This document shows, one piece after another, positions 1 to 7,796 of a DNA stretch of 64,000 nucleotides. The notes under the pieces are model-generated. The model saw nothing but the letters and a program-made list of their open reading frames with translations. It made no database searches and was not told the DNA's origin. This DNA comes from Afipia sp. 64-13 (GTDB lineage: Bacteria > Pseudomonadota > Alphaproteobacteria > Rhizobiales > Xanthobacteraceae): the NCBI GenBank assembly GCA_001897755.1, contig MKUJ01000019.1:51311-115310 (forward strand), written 5' to 3'. The first letter of the stretch is position 1; the number at the start of each line of letters is the position of its first letter. Position numbers and translations under genes: made by a program.

Positions 1-1627
1 TGGCGCGGTGATTCAGCGCCAACCGCAGCAAGTCGTGATAGCCATCGCGGAAACGCGCGAACCCCGCCTCGAAGGCGCGCTGGAAGCGCACCAGCGGATT
101 GCGGGTGGGCGGCGGCGGCAGCGGATTGCCGTTCTCGTCGCGCGGATGCGGATGCAGCATGTACTTCGCCATGGTCGGCACCAGCGTGCGCGACAGGATG
201 AAGGACCAGATCATCGCGAACATCACTGCTTCCGCCATCGGCACGAACAGGAAGCGCGACACGCCGGTGAGGAAGAACATCGGCACGAACACGATGCAGA
301 TGCACAGCAGCGAGACGAAAGCCGGCGTCACGATCTGCGCCGCGCCGTCGAGGATCGCCGGCTCGACCTCCTTGCCGTGCTCCAGATGCCAGTTGATGTT
401 CTCGATCGTCACCGTGGCGTCGTCCACCAGAATGCCGACCGCGAGCGCAAGGCCGCCGAGCGTCATGATGTTCAGCGTCTCGCCGATCAGCGACAGCATC
501 GCGATCGAGCCCATCACCGACAGCGGGATCGACACCGCGATGATGACGGTGGAACGCCAGCTTCCCAGGAACAGCAGGATCATCACGCTGGTGAGCAGCG
601 CGGCGAGAATGCCTTCCTTGGCGACGCCTTCGATGGCGCCGCGCACGAAGATCGACTGATCGCCGATCAGGCCGATCTTCAATGTCTCCGGCAGCGTGTC
701 CTTGACCTGGACGATCTTCTTCTTGATGCCGTCGATGATGTCCAGCGTCGAGGTCGAGCCCGCTTTCAGCACCATCATCAGCACCGAGCGGTTGCCGTCG
801 ACATGCACGATATTGGTCTGCGGCGGATTGCCGTCGCGCACCTGCGCCACGTCGCGGACGTAGACCATCGCGCCGTTGACGGTGCGGATCGGCAGATCGC
901 CGAGCTCCTCGATCTTCAGCGGCGAGTTGTTGACCTGGATGATGTATTCGAACCCGCCGATCTTCTGGGTGCCGGCCGGCGTGATCAGGTTCTGCGCCGC
1001 CAGCGCGTTGGCGACGTCCTGCCCGGACAGGCCGAGCGCCTGCAACGCGGTGGCGTTGAGATCGATCTGGATCTGGCGCAGCTTGCCGCCATAGGGCCAC
1101 GGGATCGCCGCCCCCGGTACGGTGACCAGCGGCGTGCGCAACTGGTTGGTGGCGAAGTCGGCGAGGTTCTGCTCGGTGAGCCCGTCGCCCGACAGCGCGA
1201 GCTGGAGGATCGGCACCGTCGAGGCGCTGTAGTTCAGGATCAGCGGCGGGGTCGCACCCGGCGGCAACTGCTTGAGCATGGTCTGCGCGATCGCGGTGAC
1301 CTGCGCGTTGGCGGTGCGGATATCGACGTTGGGCTGGAAGAAGATCTTGATGATGCCGATGCCGCCATAGGAATTGGCGGAGATGTGCTCGATATCGTTG
1401 ACCGTGGTGGTCAGCGCGCGCTGGAACGGCGTGACGATGCGGCCCGCCATCTGGTCGGGCGGCAGGCCGGTGTAATTCCAGACCACCCCGATCACCGGAA
1501 TGCGGATGTCGGGAAAGATGTCGGTCGGCGTGCGCAGCGCCGCGAGCGGACCCACGATCAGGAGCAGAAGAGCAAGGACGACGAAGGTGTAAGGCCGGCT
1601 GAGCGCAATCCGTACAAGCTGGTTCAT
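1..1627 (-). CDS. RND efflux transporter, N-terminal 542 residues (runs off left edge)
   Basis: Inner-membrane pump of the resistance-nodulation-division superfamily (HAE1/AcrB-like), which exports hydrophobic compounds using the proton gradient and normally pairs with a periplasmic adaptor and an outer-membrane channel. The protein begins with the typical MNQLVRIALSRP leader and TM1 at about residues 12-31. A porter-domain stretch follows (FFQPNVD near 97, SGDGLTEQN near 147). TM2-TM6 cover about 335-480 and include the proton-relay VDD at 401-403 (GILVDDATVTIEN). The visible part ends in the loop after TM6; the C-terminal half lies outside the window. The start is ATG at 1627. An EmrE-like pump lies divergently about 220 bp away. 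The exact substrate cannot be told. Confidence 0.93.
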   Translation of the reverse strand, partial: MNQLVRIALSRPYTFVVLALLLLIVGPLAALRTPTDIFPDIRIPVIGVVWNYTGLPPDQMAGRIVTPFQRALTTTVNDIEHISANSYGGIGIIKIFFQPNVDIRTANAQVTAIAQTMLKQLPPGATPPLILNYSASTVPILQLALSGDGLTEQNLADFATNQLRTPLVTVPGAAIPWPYGGKLRQIQIDLNATALQALGLSGQDVANALAAQNLITPAGTQKIGGFEYIIQVNNSPLKIEELGDLPIRTVNGAMVYVRDVAQVRDGNPPQTNIVHVDGNRSVLMMVLKAGSTSTLDIIDGIKKKIVQVKDTLPETLKIGLIGDQSIFVRGAIEGVAKEGILAALLTSVMILLFLGSWRSTVIIAVSIPLSVMGSIAMLSLIGETLNIMTLGGLALAVGILVDDATVTIENINWHLEHGKEVEPAILDGAAQIVTPAFVSLLCICIVFVPMFFLTGVSRFLFVPMAEAVMFAMIWSFILSRTLVPTMAKYMLHPHPRDENGNPLPPPPTRNPLVRFQRAFEAGFARFRDGYHDLLRLALNHRA

Positions 1628-1846
1628 CTCAGCGCATCTGCCTTATCGCGGAAATCCGAAGGGAAACACGGCCTTTGCCGATTCGGGCGTTATACGAATC
1701 GAAGCCGGTCGAGGCAATCGCGAGGCGGTCACAGTGTGGTGTTCCTGTGGTTCCGCAGCTTGGAAATAGGTCGCATACGCTACGCCCGATGAGTGCATCG
1801 CAACACGCAGCCTTCAAGAATCGCGGCGGCATCGGTACGATACGTC

Positions 1847-2176
1847 ATGGCTTATCTCTATCTCGTCCTCGCCGTCGGCTTCGAGGTGATCGGAACTGCC
1901 GCGCTGCAGGCCTCCGAGCAATTCACCAAGCCCAAGCCGCTGGTGCTCACGGCCATCGGCTACGCCGCGGCGTTCTATTTTCTGTCGCTGGTGCTGCGCA
2001 CCATGCCGGTCGGAATCGCCTATGCGATCTGGTCCGGCTTCGGCGTTATCCTGATTACGCTGGTCGGCCTCGTCTGGTTCGGCCAGCGGCTCGATCTGCC
2101 CGCCGTGATCGGGCTGGCGCTGATCGTCGCCGGCGTTGCCGTCATCAATCTGTTTTCAAAGGCAGCGGTCCATTGA
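1847..2176 (+). CDS. Small multidrug resistance (SMR) family transporter, EmrE-like
   Basis: A 109-residue, four-helix inner-membrane drug/proton antiporter that works as an antiparallel dimer and exports quaternary ammonium and other lipophilic cations. It carries the essential membrane glutamate (E13, in GFEVIGT), the GIAYAIWSG signature with its Trp near 62, and the GQRLDLPA loop near 79-86. These match the EmrE/Qac branch better than the Gdx/SugE guanidinium exporters. The chosen ATG at 1847 gives the usual family length; a reading from 1793 would add 18 residues with no family counterpart. The gene is divergent from the RND pump. Confidence 0.92.
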   Translation: MAYLYLVLAVGFEVIGTAALQASEQFTKPKPLVLTAIGYAAAFYFLSLVLRTMPVGIAYAIWSGFGVILITLVGLVWFGQRLDLPAVIGLALIVAGVAVINLFSKAAVH

Positions 2177-2203
2177 GTGGACCCGCGGCATGAAGGAGCG
2201 CGC

Positions 2204-2464
2204 ATGACAAAATGCCGACATCGCATGATGCAGCGCAGCATACTGCTGGGCGCGGCGCTGTTCGCCGTGCTCGCAACGCCCGCAGCGGCGGAGACGGTCT
2301 CGCGCGAGAGCGAGATCACCAGCATCCGTCTTGGCCAGCACATCCTGGTCGATGACGGCTCCTGCCCGACCGGACAGATCAAGGAGATCACCGGCACCAA
2401 GCTGACGCCGCAAGGCGTCGCCAGCGTGCGCAAATGCATCGAGCGGCGCGGCGCGCGGCGCTAG
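2204..2464 (+). CDS. Small secreted protein, possibly DUF6719-like
   Basis: An 86-residue protein with a signal peptide (hydrophobic about residues 8-28, Ala-rich cleavage near AAAET) and a short mature domain carrying two cysteines (DDGSCPTGQIKE and VRKCIERR). It resembles small Bradyrhizobium-type periplasmic proteins of the DUF6719 kind, recalled without a search. An AAGGAG ribosome-binding site at about 2191-2196 supports the ATG at 2204. Its stop overlaps the stop of the convergent next gene in the palindrome CTAG at 2461-2464. Function unknown. Confidence 0.7.
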   Translation: MTKCRHRMMQRSILLGAALFAVLATPAAAETVSRESEITSIRLGQHILVDDGSCPTGQIKEITGTKLTPQGVASVRKCIERRGARR

Positions 2465-2640
2465 TTCCGCTGCTTCGTATTGTCGCGTAGCGCCGCCATC
2501 ACCTGCGGCGCATCGATCGTCAGCTTCGAGCCGGTGTAGTTGAAGGTGCCGACGCCCGGCAGCGTCGAGCGCGGCGCGCTGGTCGTCAGCGGTCCGGCGA
2601 TGACAAAGGCAAAAGCAAGAACGAGACTGAGCGGCCGCAT
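2461..2640 (-). CDS. Hypothetical small exported protein, 59 aa
   Basis: A 59-residue protein starting at the ATG on 2640, preceded by a good GAGGAG ribosome-binding site (forward ctcctc near 2648-2653). It has a hydrophobic N-terminal segment (residues 3-16, LSLVLAFAFVIAGP) and a short polar tail. It is convergent with the upstream secreted protein, and both stop in the shared CTAG. No family is recognised. The evidence is the ribosome-binding site, the signal-like start and the tight fit between neighbours. Confidence 0.5.
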   Translation of the reverse strand: MRPLSLVLAFAFVIAGPLTTSAPRSTLPGVGTFNYTGSKLTIDAPQVMAALRDNTKQRN

Positions 2641-2738
2641 GGGATCATCTCCTCAAGGCATCCGCTCATCTGTCGCGGCCACTGGCCGCCGGGTTCACCG
2701 GCCCGGCACATCCGCTCGCCGAACGAGGGTCGCGTCGC

Positions 2739-3329
2739 TCACGACATGAAATCGGCGCACTTCTGCACGGTGTCGCCCGCGCCCCACGGCATGATCGGCA
2801 CCGACGAGGTCGAGTTCTTCGGCGAGCCTTCGATCAGCCGGTCCGAGTAGACCATGTAGACCAGCACGTTGCGCTTGGCGTCGCAGCCGCGCACGATCTG
2901 CATCTTCTTGAAGAACAGCGAGCGGCGCTGGCGGAAGATGTCCTCGCCCTGCGAGAACTTGGCCTTGATGCGGATCGGACCGATCTGGCGACAGGACAGC
3001 GAGATGTCGGACACTTCCTCGGCAAGGCCGAGCCAGCCCTTGTAACCGCCCTTCTCCGGCACGGTGAAATGGCAGGCCACGCCCTCGATGCCGGGATCGT
3101 CCATGCCGTAGGTCGCCAGCTTGTCGTCAGGGCTGAGCAGCTTGAACACGGTCGAGCGGCGGAAGATCAGGTCGGGCTCGTCCGCAGCCTGTACCTTGGT
3201 ACCACCTACACCAGCAACTACAAAGGCGACCGCGAGGCCGAACGCCAGGACGAGACCGCCGCGCGCCCGCCTCAACCTTCGGCAAGCCTTTCGGCCGGCT
3301 TCCAAAAACATCATCGCACGAAACTCCAT
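2739..3329 (-). CDS. creA: CreA family periplasmic protein
   Basis: A 196-residue exported protein of the CreA family (DUF1375-like domain); the molecular function of CreA is unknown. It has an Arg-rich n-region and a signal peptide ending near VQAAD (about residue 48). The conserved core contains the STVFKLL, KGWLGLAEE, SLFFKKMQIVR and YSDRLIEGSPKNSTSSVP segments, which match the E. coli CreA pattern. Cysteines are present in the core (VACHF, LSCRQ, VRGCD, QKCAD). The ATG at 3329 is chosen with a G-rich site before it; another ATG lies at 3314. Confidence 0.9.
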   Translation of the reverse strand: MEFRAMMFLEAGRKACRRLRRARGGLVLAFGLAVAFVVAGVGGTKVQAADEPDLIFRRSTVFKLLSPDDKLATYGMDDPGIEGVACHFTVPEKGGYKGWLGLAEEVSDISLSCRQIGPIRIKAKFSQGEDIFRQRRSLFFKKMQIVRGCDAKRNVLVYMVYSDRLIEGSPKNSTSSVPIMPWGAGDTVQKCADFMS

Positions 3330-3522
3330 CAAAGCCCCCGCCCTATGTGGGAACCCGCCCGGCGAATGAAAGACGACACATCGCCGTGATTGGCCGGACG
3401 CGCCCGGCCGATAGGATAGTTTCTCAATAAAGATACGGTATCCGGATCAAGGTCGATCGAACCTTCCGGACTGCCCGCGACACAACCCATGGCGAAGCGG
3501 CAAGCGATTGGGGATTGAGGAC

Positions 3523-4983
3523 GTGAAAACCGAACTGACGTGTGCGGCGGCAAGGCAGTCCTCCTCGTTCTTCCGTATCGATCAAGCACTCCCCGTCCGC
3601 GCGACAAGGCAAGCCGGCCTGCTGGCGGTCGCCGCTTTGCTCGGCCTGTCGGCGCCGGCACAGGCACAGATGTACTGGCTGGGCGGCCCGGCCGACGCCC
3701 CCGACTATTATTCCGATTACGACGACGGGCCGGTGATCCAGCGACCGCGTCCGCCGCAGCGCCCCGCCCGCGCCTCGCGGCCGCATCACCGCAAGGCGGA
3801 GCCGGCGAAGGAAGCGATCGGCAAGCCGCGGGGCCCCGTCATCGTCACGATCTCGATCGAGAAGCAGCGGCTGAAGATGTATGACGCCAACGGCCTGTTC
3901 GCCGAAGCGCCGGTCTCCACCGGCATGCGCGGCCATGCGACGCCGATGGGCGTGTTCAGCGTGATCCAGAAGAACAAATGGCACCGCTCCAACATCTACA
4001 GCGGCGCGCCGATGCCCTACATGCAGCGCATCACCTGGTCAGGGATCGCGATGCACGCCGGCGTGCTGCCCGGTTATCCGGCCTCGCATGGCTGCATCCG
4101 CATGCCGATGCACTTCGCGATGCGGATGTGGAGCTGGACCCGGATGGGCGCGCGGGTGATCGTCGCGCCCGGCGATGTGTCGCCGATGGACATCACCCAC
4201 CCGCTGCTGGTGGCGCACAAGCCCGAGCCTGCCGCCACGCCTGCGGCAGAAGCGCAGCCAGCGCCGGCCGCGCTGGAGAAACTCGGATTGCGGCCGAGCA
4301 CGGCAACACCGTATGTCGACGTCGTGCGCACCGCCGATGCCAGCGGCGTCTCGCCGAAACGCGACGACACGCTCTCCGACGCCGGTCCCGATGCAAGACG
4401 CGAGGCCCGGGCCGAAGTCCCGGCGGCGGATGGCGGCAAGACCGCCGGCATCGCGCCGGCTGCTGCCGAGACCGCACCTGCCGCAACGCCCGCCCCGGAC
4501 GTCAAGCCCGAGACCAACACCGATACGGCAAAGACCGCCGAGCCCGCGCCGGTCAAGCGCACCGGCCATATCGCCGCCTATGTCAGCCGCAAGGAAGGCA
4601 AGCTGTTCGTCCGGCAGAATTTCGAGCCGCTGTTCGAAGTGCCGGTGACGATCGCCGGCGAGGGTCCGCTCGGCACGCATGTCTTCACCATGCGCGCCGA
4701 CAAGGACGATGCGAAAACCTATCGCTGGTCGGTGGTGTCGCTGCCGCAGCGTTCGCATGCCGAGCCCGCGCCGCGGCACAAGAGGGGCGCGGAGCCCGTT
4801 GCCCAGACTCCCGCGATTCCGCCCTCTTCGGCCAGCGAAGCGCTCGACCGGCTGACAATCCCCGAGGACGCGATGCAGAAGATCGCGGAGACAATCGCGC
4901 CCGGCGGCTCGCTGATCGTGTCCGATCAGGGCCTCGGCGGCGAGACCGGGCGCGGCACCGACTTCATCGTGCCGCTGCGATAA
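3523..4983 (+). CDS. L,D-transpeptidase (YkuD domain) with Ala/Pro-rich linker and extra C-terminal domain
   Basis: Periplasmic enzyme expected to form 3-3 peptidoglycan cross-links or attach proteins to peptidoglycan. A signal peptide ends at about AQAQ (residue 49). The YkuD domain is at about 105-215 with the catalytic motif HAGV...ASHGCIRMP, nucleophile Cys near 191. An Ala/Pro/Glu-rich linker (about 225-345) leads to a C-terminal domain (about 350-486) with an N-terminal YkuD-like strand pattern (GKLFVRQNFEPLFEVPV, PLGTHVFTM) but no catalytic HGC motif. The start is uncertain: GTG at 3523 with GGGGAT upstream, or TTG at 3508. The next gene, a deacetylase, also acts on the cell wall or polysaccharide. 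Confidence 0.88.
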   Translation: MKTELTCAAARQSSSFFRIDQALPVRATRQAGLLAVAALLGLSAPAQAQMYWLGGPADAPDYYSDYDDGPVIQRPRPPQRPARASRPHHRKAEPAKEAIGKPRGPVIVTISIEKQRLKMYDANGLFAEAPVSTGMRGHATPMGVFSVIQKNKWHRSNIYSGAPMPYMQRITWSGIAMHAGVLPGYPASHGCIRMPMHFAMRMWSWTRMGARVIVAPGDVSPMDITHPLLVAHKPEPAATPAAEAQPAPAALEKLGLRPSTATPYVDVVRTADASGVSPKRDDTLSDAGPDARREARAEVPAADGGKTAGIAPAAAETAPAATPAPDVKPETNTDTAKTAEPAPVKRTGHIAAYVSRKEGKLFVRQNFEPLFEVPVTIAGEGPLGTHVFTMRADKDDAKTYRWSVVSLPQRSHAEPAPRHKRGAEPVAQTPAIPPSSASEALDRLTIPEDAMQKIAETIAPGGSLIVSDQGLGGETGRGTDFIVPLR

Positions 4984-5169
4984 GCCTGTCACCTTCTCCG
5001 CTCCCGCGCATCCAACCCGGTACGGCGGTTATCCACCGCGTTCGTGTGCCTGCTCCACCGGCGCACGAAATCCATTGGCCGTCTCGATCCGCTCCAGCTA
5101 GGCTTGAGACGGGAGCGTTCGCGCCGCGATACGCGCGGCCGCCATGCGATCAAGGCAGGGGGTTATCTC

Positions 5170-6162
5170 ATGCGCAAGACAACGGCATTCCTCGTCACCG
5201 CCGCGGTTTCGGTTATCGCCATCGGCGGCGCATGGTCCGGATACGCCTGGTCGCAAGCCGTCATGCCCCCGCGCCCCGCCGCGCCTCCGGCGGCTGCGAC
5301 GCCGGCCGCATCGCCGCCGCCTGCCGCCGCACAAACCGGCGCGCCCGCCCCGGCCGCCGCGACAACAGCCAAGACGGCCTGCGCCAATCCGAACGCGCTC
5401 GGCGTCGCGCGCGTGGTCGCGATCGACACCACTGGCGGTCCGGGTTTCGGCTTCGAGCATTTCAAGCAGCTCGATTTCCTGCGCGACAAGGAGGTCGTGC
5501 TGACCTTCGACGACGGGCCGTGGCCGCACACCACGCCATCGGTGCTGAAGACGCTGGAAGAGGAATGCACCAAGGCGATCTTCTTCGCCATCGGCAAGCA
5601 TGCGATGTGGCATCCGGAAATCCTCAAGCAGGTCGAAGCGCACGGCCACACCATCGGCGCGCACACCTGGTCGCATGCCAACCTCAACAACAAGAAGCTG
5701 ACCGACGAGCAGCGCAAGGAAGAAATCGAGAAAGGCTTCAGCGCGGTTGCCATCGCGCTCGGCAAGCCGCCTTCGCCGTTCTTCCGTTTCCCGGCCCTGC
5801 AGCATCCGCCCGCGATGGTGACCTATCTCGGCGAGCGCAACATCTCAATGTGGTCCTGCGATCTCGACTCGTTCGATTTCAAGGCCCCGAACGCCAAGAA
5901 GATCGTCGACACCGTGATGAACAAGCTGGAGAAGAACGGCAAGGGCATCATCCTGATGCACGACTTCCAGAAGCACACCGCCGAGGCGCTGCCCGACCTG
6001 GTCTCGCGCCTGAAGGCCGGCGGCTACAAGGTGGTGCAGGTCAAGGCCAAGGCGCCGGTGCAGACCCTCGCCAAATATGACGAGGAAGTCGTCAAGGGCA
6101 TGAAGCTTCCCACCGTCAACACCCGTCCGCTATCGAGCGTGGTGCAGACCATTTCCGAATAG
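5170..6162 (+). CDS. Polysaccharide deacetylase family protein (NodB homology domain)
   Basis: Metal-dependent carbohydrate esterase (CE4 family) that removes N-acetyl groups from a polysaccharide; the substrate is not identifiable. It has an N-terminal signal/anchor (residues 5-22), a Pro/Ala-rich linker (33-70) and a NodB domain at about 105-320. The domain carries TFDDGP at 112-117, the metal-binding HTWSH pair (His165, His169) and FFRFPA. Length 330 aa. The ATG at 5170 follows an AGGGGG ribosome-binding site. A reading from 5044 would add 42 residues lacking signal character. The next gene starts 9 nt after its stop, so the two are probably co-transcribed. Confidence 0.9.
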   Translation: MRKTTAFLVTAAVSVIAIGGAWSGYAWSQAVMPPRPAAPPAAATPAASPPPAAAQTGAPAPAAATTAKTACANPNALGVARVVAIDTTGGPGFGFEHFKQLDFLRDKEVVLTFDDGPWPHTTPSVLKTLEEECTKAIFFAIGKHAMWHPEILKQVEAHGHTIGAHTWSHANLNNKKLTDEQRKEEIEKGFSAVAIALGKPPSPFFRFPALQHPPAMVTYLGERNISMWSCDLDSFDFKAPNAKKIVDTVMNKLEKNGKGIILMHDFQKHTAEALPDLVSRLKAGGYKVVQVKAKAPVQTLAKYDEEVVKGMKLPTVNTRPLSSVVQTISE

Positions 6163-6171
6163 CGAGGTATT

Positions 6172-6720
6172 GTGCCGACCATCGAAGGTTACGTCATCGT
6201 CTCCGCGAACGGCATGCTCGCCGATTCCACGGGGGTGATGCCGCAAAGTCTGAAATTTCCACCCGATCAGGCGTTCTTTCAATCCGCGCTCGACGCGGCC
6301 GACGTCATCGTTCACGGCCAGCATTCGCACGAGGACCAGCCGCGCTCGCCGCAGCGCAGGCGCATCGTGCTGACGCGCAAGATCGCGTCACTGGAGCCGA
6401 CAACGCAATGGCCGCACGCGACGCTGTGGAATCCGGCCGGCGCCTCGTTCGAGGAGGCCTGCAAAGAGGCCGGCGCCGGCGCTTCGGCCAAGGTCGCGGT
6501 GATCGGTGGCCCGGTGGTCTATGCGCTGTTTCTCGACCGCTACGATGCGTTCTGGCTGTCGCAGGCGCATGACGTCAGCATTGCGGACGGCCTCGGCGTG
6601 TTTCCGGACGTGCCGCGCATGACGCCGCAGGCGATCCTTGCGCAACACGGCCTGAAAGCGACCGAGCGGCGGGTGCTCGACGCCGCGCGCCATGTCGATC
6701 TGGTGGCCTGGCGGCGGTAG
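6172..6720 (+). CDS. Dihydrofolate reductase / RibD C-terminal-like protein
   Basis: A 182-residue soluble protein with the N-terminal strand pattern of DHFR/RibD reductases (IEGYVIVSANGMLAD), a central ADVIVHGQHSHED segment and a VAVIGGPVVYALFLDRYD motif like the nucleotide-binding GG turn of the RibD C-terminal domain. The GTG start at 6172 lies 9 nt after the deacetylase stop with a GAGGT site. It is probably an NADPH-binding reductase, but substrate and pathway are unknown. There is no riboflavin or folate context nearby. Confidence 0.65.
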   Translation: MPTIEGYVIVSANGMLADSTGVMPQSLKFPPDQAFFQSALDAADVIVHGQHSHEDQPRSPQRRRIVLTRKIASLEPTTQWPHATLWNPAGASFEEACKEAGAGASAKVAVIGGPVVYALFLDRYDAFWLSQAHDVSIADGLGVFPDVPRMTPQAILAQHGLKATERRVLDAARHVDLVAWRR

Positions 6721-6751
6721 GACGTCATGGGCTGAGAATCTATCAGCTTAC

Positions 6752-6835
6752 CGTCATTGCGAGCGCAGCGAAGCAATCCAGAAGATCTATAAAAGAGCTG
6801 GATTGCTTCGTCGGCTTCGCCTCCTCGCAATGACG
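6752..6835. repeat. REP-like inverted repeat, family A, copy 1
   Basis: An 84-bp imperfect palindrome with outer arms CGTCATTGCGAG...CTCGCAATGACG and inner arms GAAGCAATCCAG...CTGGATTGCTTCG. The same arms recur at 13352, 29126 and 50755. It lies between convergent genes and could form a long hairpin in RNA on either strand. Confidence 0.85.
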
Positions 6836-6852
6836 CGATTCAAGTTAATGAT

Positions 6853-7308
6853 CTACACGCCATGATAGCCGTCGCCTTCGGCCATTGGCGACAACCGCGG
6901 AGAGGCCGCGAGCATCAACAGCGCGCCGATCAGCGACACATTCTTCAGCGCCTCGAAGATCGTGCTCCAGCGCTCGGCGCCGCTCTGATTCCAGAAATCG
7001 TGGAAATAGACGATCGTCAGCGCGACGAAGATCGCGAGCAGCACCGACACGATCCGGGTGCCGAAATTGAGCGCGATCAGCACGCCGGCCAGCACCTCGA
7101 ACGCGCCGCTGATAATGACGATGAGCTGCGCGATCGGCATGCCGGTCGCGGTCTCGATCTGGCTGGTATAGGTCAGGATATCCGGCGGGATCGGGATGTG
7201 GGTGGTGACGGTCTGCACCATCCCGGAGATGTCGGAGAGCTTGTAGCCGCCGGAGACGATGAACAGGATCGAGAACAGAAAACGTCCGAATGCGGCAAAT
7301 GCTTGCAT
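6853..7308 (-). CDS. DoxX family membrane protein
   Basis: A 151-residue integral membrane protein of the DoxX/DoxD-like family, with four predicted helices (about residues 5-25, 50-70, 75-95 and 120-138). Segments FGRFLFSILFIVSGGYKL, FEVLAGVLIALNFGTRI and YFHDFW are typical of the family. The ATG at 7308 with a GGGGGTCG site fits the family; a reading from 7371 would add 21 basic residues. The function is poorly defined (roles in thiosulfate oxidation and redox stress are known for some members). No oxidoreductase partner is adjacent. Confidence 0.85.
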   Translation of the reverse strand: MQAFAAFGRFLFSILFIVSGGYKLSDISGMVQTVTTHIPIPPDILTYTSQIETATGMPIAQLIVIISGAFEVLAGVLIALNFGTRIVSVLLAIFVALTIVYFHDFWNQSGAERWSTIFEALKNVSLIGALLMLAASPRLSPMAEGDGYHGV

Positions 7309-7492
7309 GACGACCCCCACTGACCCACGACGACCGGCGCAACCATACAAACGCCGCCGCGCCTTCGCCAACAGGAATTGTGAGCTTTCGCAAGTGACCG
7401 GCTATCGCCCCACTTTCGCCTCACAATGGCGGGCCGCCTTTCATGATGGGATGACGGGCCGCCTTCATGGCAAGGAAGTGCGCGCAAGCGCT

Positions 7493-7561
7493 GTCTCGAA
7501 CCATAAGGCTGTGCCTTCGTGGCCTCACCCTTGGAGACGCGATCTTTCGGATCGCTTCTCA
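7493..7561. repeat. Degenerate copy of intergenic repeat family C
   Basis: Decayed version of the element at 27647 and 62863. It keeps GTCTCGAACCATAAGGC and GGCCTCACCCTTGGAGACGC, which match the GTCTCGAACCATGAGGC/CCTCATCCTTCGAGACGC arms of the better copies. The stretch 7309-7796 contains no gene I can support; it holds this repeat and the family-B element. Confidence 0.5.
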
Positions 7562-7592
7562 GAGTCTGACCGAAAATGCAGACTGCATTTGA

Positions 7593-7743
7593 GGGTGTTT
7601 TCCATCATTGATGGAATTTTTTTGTCGCGGTCGTCCCAGCGCAGGCCGGGACCCATCACCACAGGCCTTTCAGGAAAGATACCGAGCCTGCCGCGCCCAA
7701 ATCATCGGCCGGGACTAGGGGTCCCGGCCTGCGCCGGGACGAC
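7593..7743. repeat. Intergenic repeat family B, copy 1
   Basis: About 150 bp, with a small palindrome followed by a T-run (7600-7623), then long inverted arms GTCGTCCCAGCGCAGGCCGGGAC...GTCCCGGCCTGCGCCGGGACGAC (7630-7743). A second copy of the whole unit lies at 13457-13607, and the core CACCAC-GGCCTTTCA-GAAAGAT is shared. It sits downstream of maeB and may end or stabilise transcripts. No protein is coded here. Confidence 0.8.
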
Positions 7744-7796
7744 CCTTTCCGGTCAACCTCTCGGCATGAAGAGCCAGACCGATCCGAACCCGCCTC

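Noticed and set aside
8..1792. Long plus-strand open frame of 594 codons
   Set aside because: Antisense shadow of the RND transporter; composition is Arg/His/Asp-rich with no family similarity, while the minus strand gives a perfect RND sequence.
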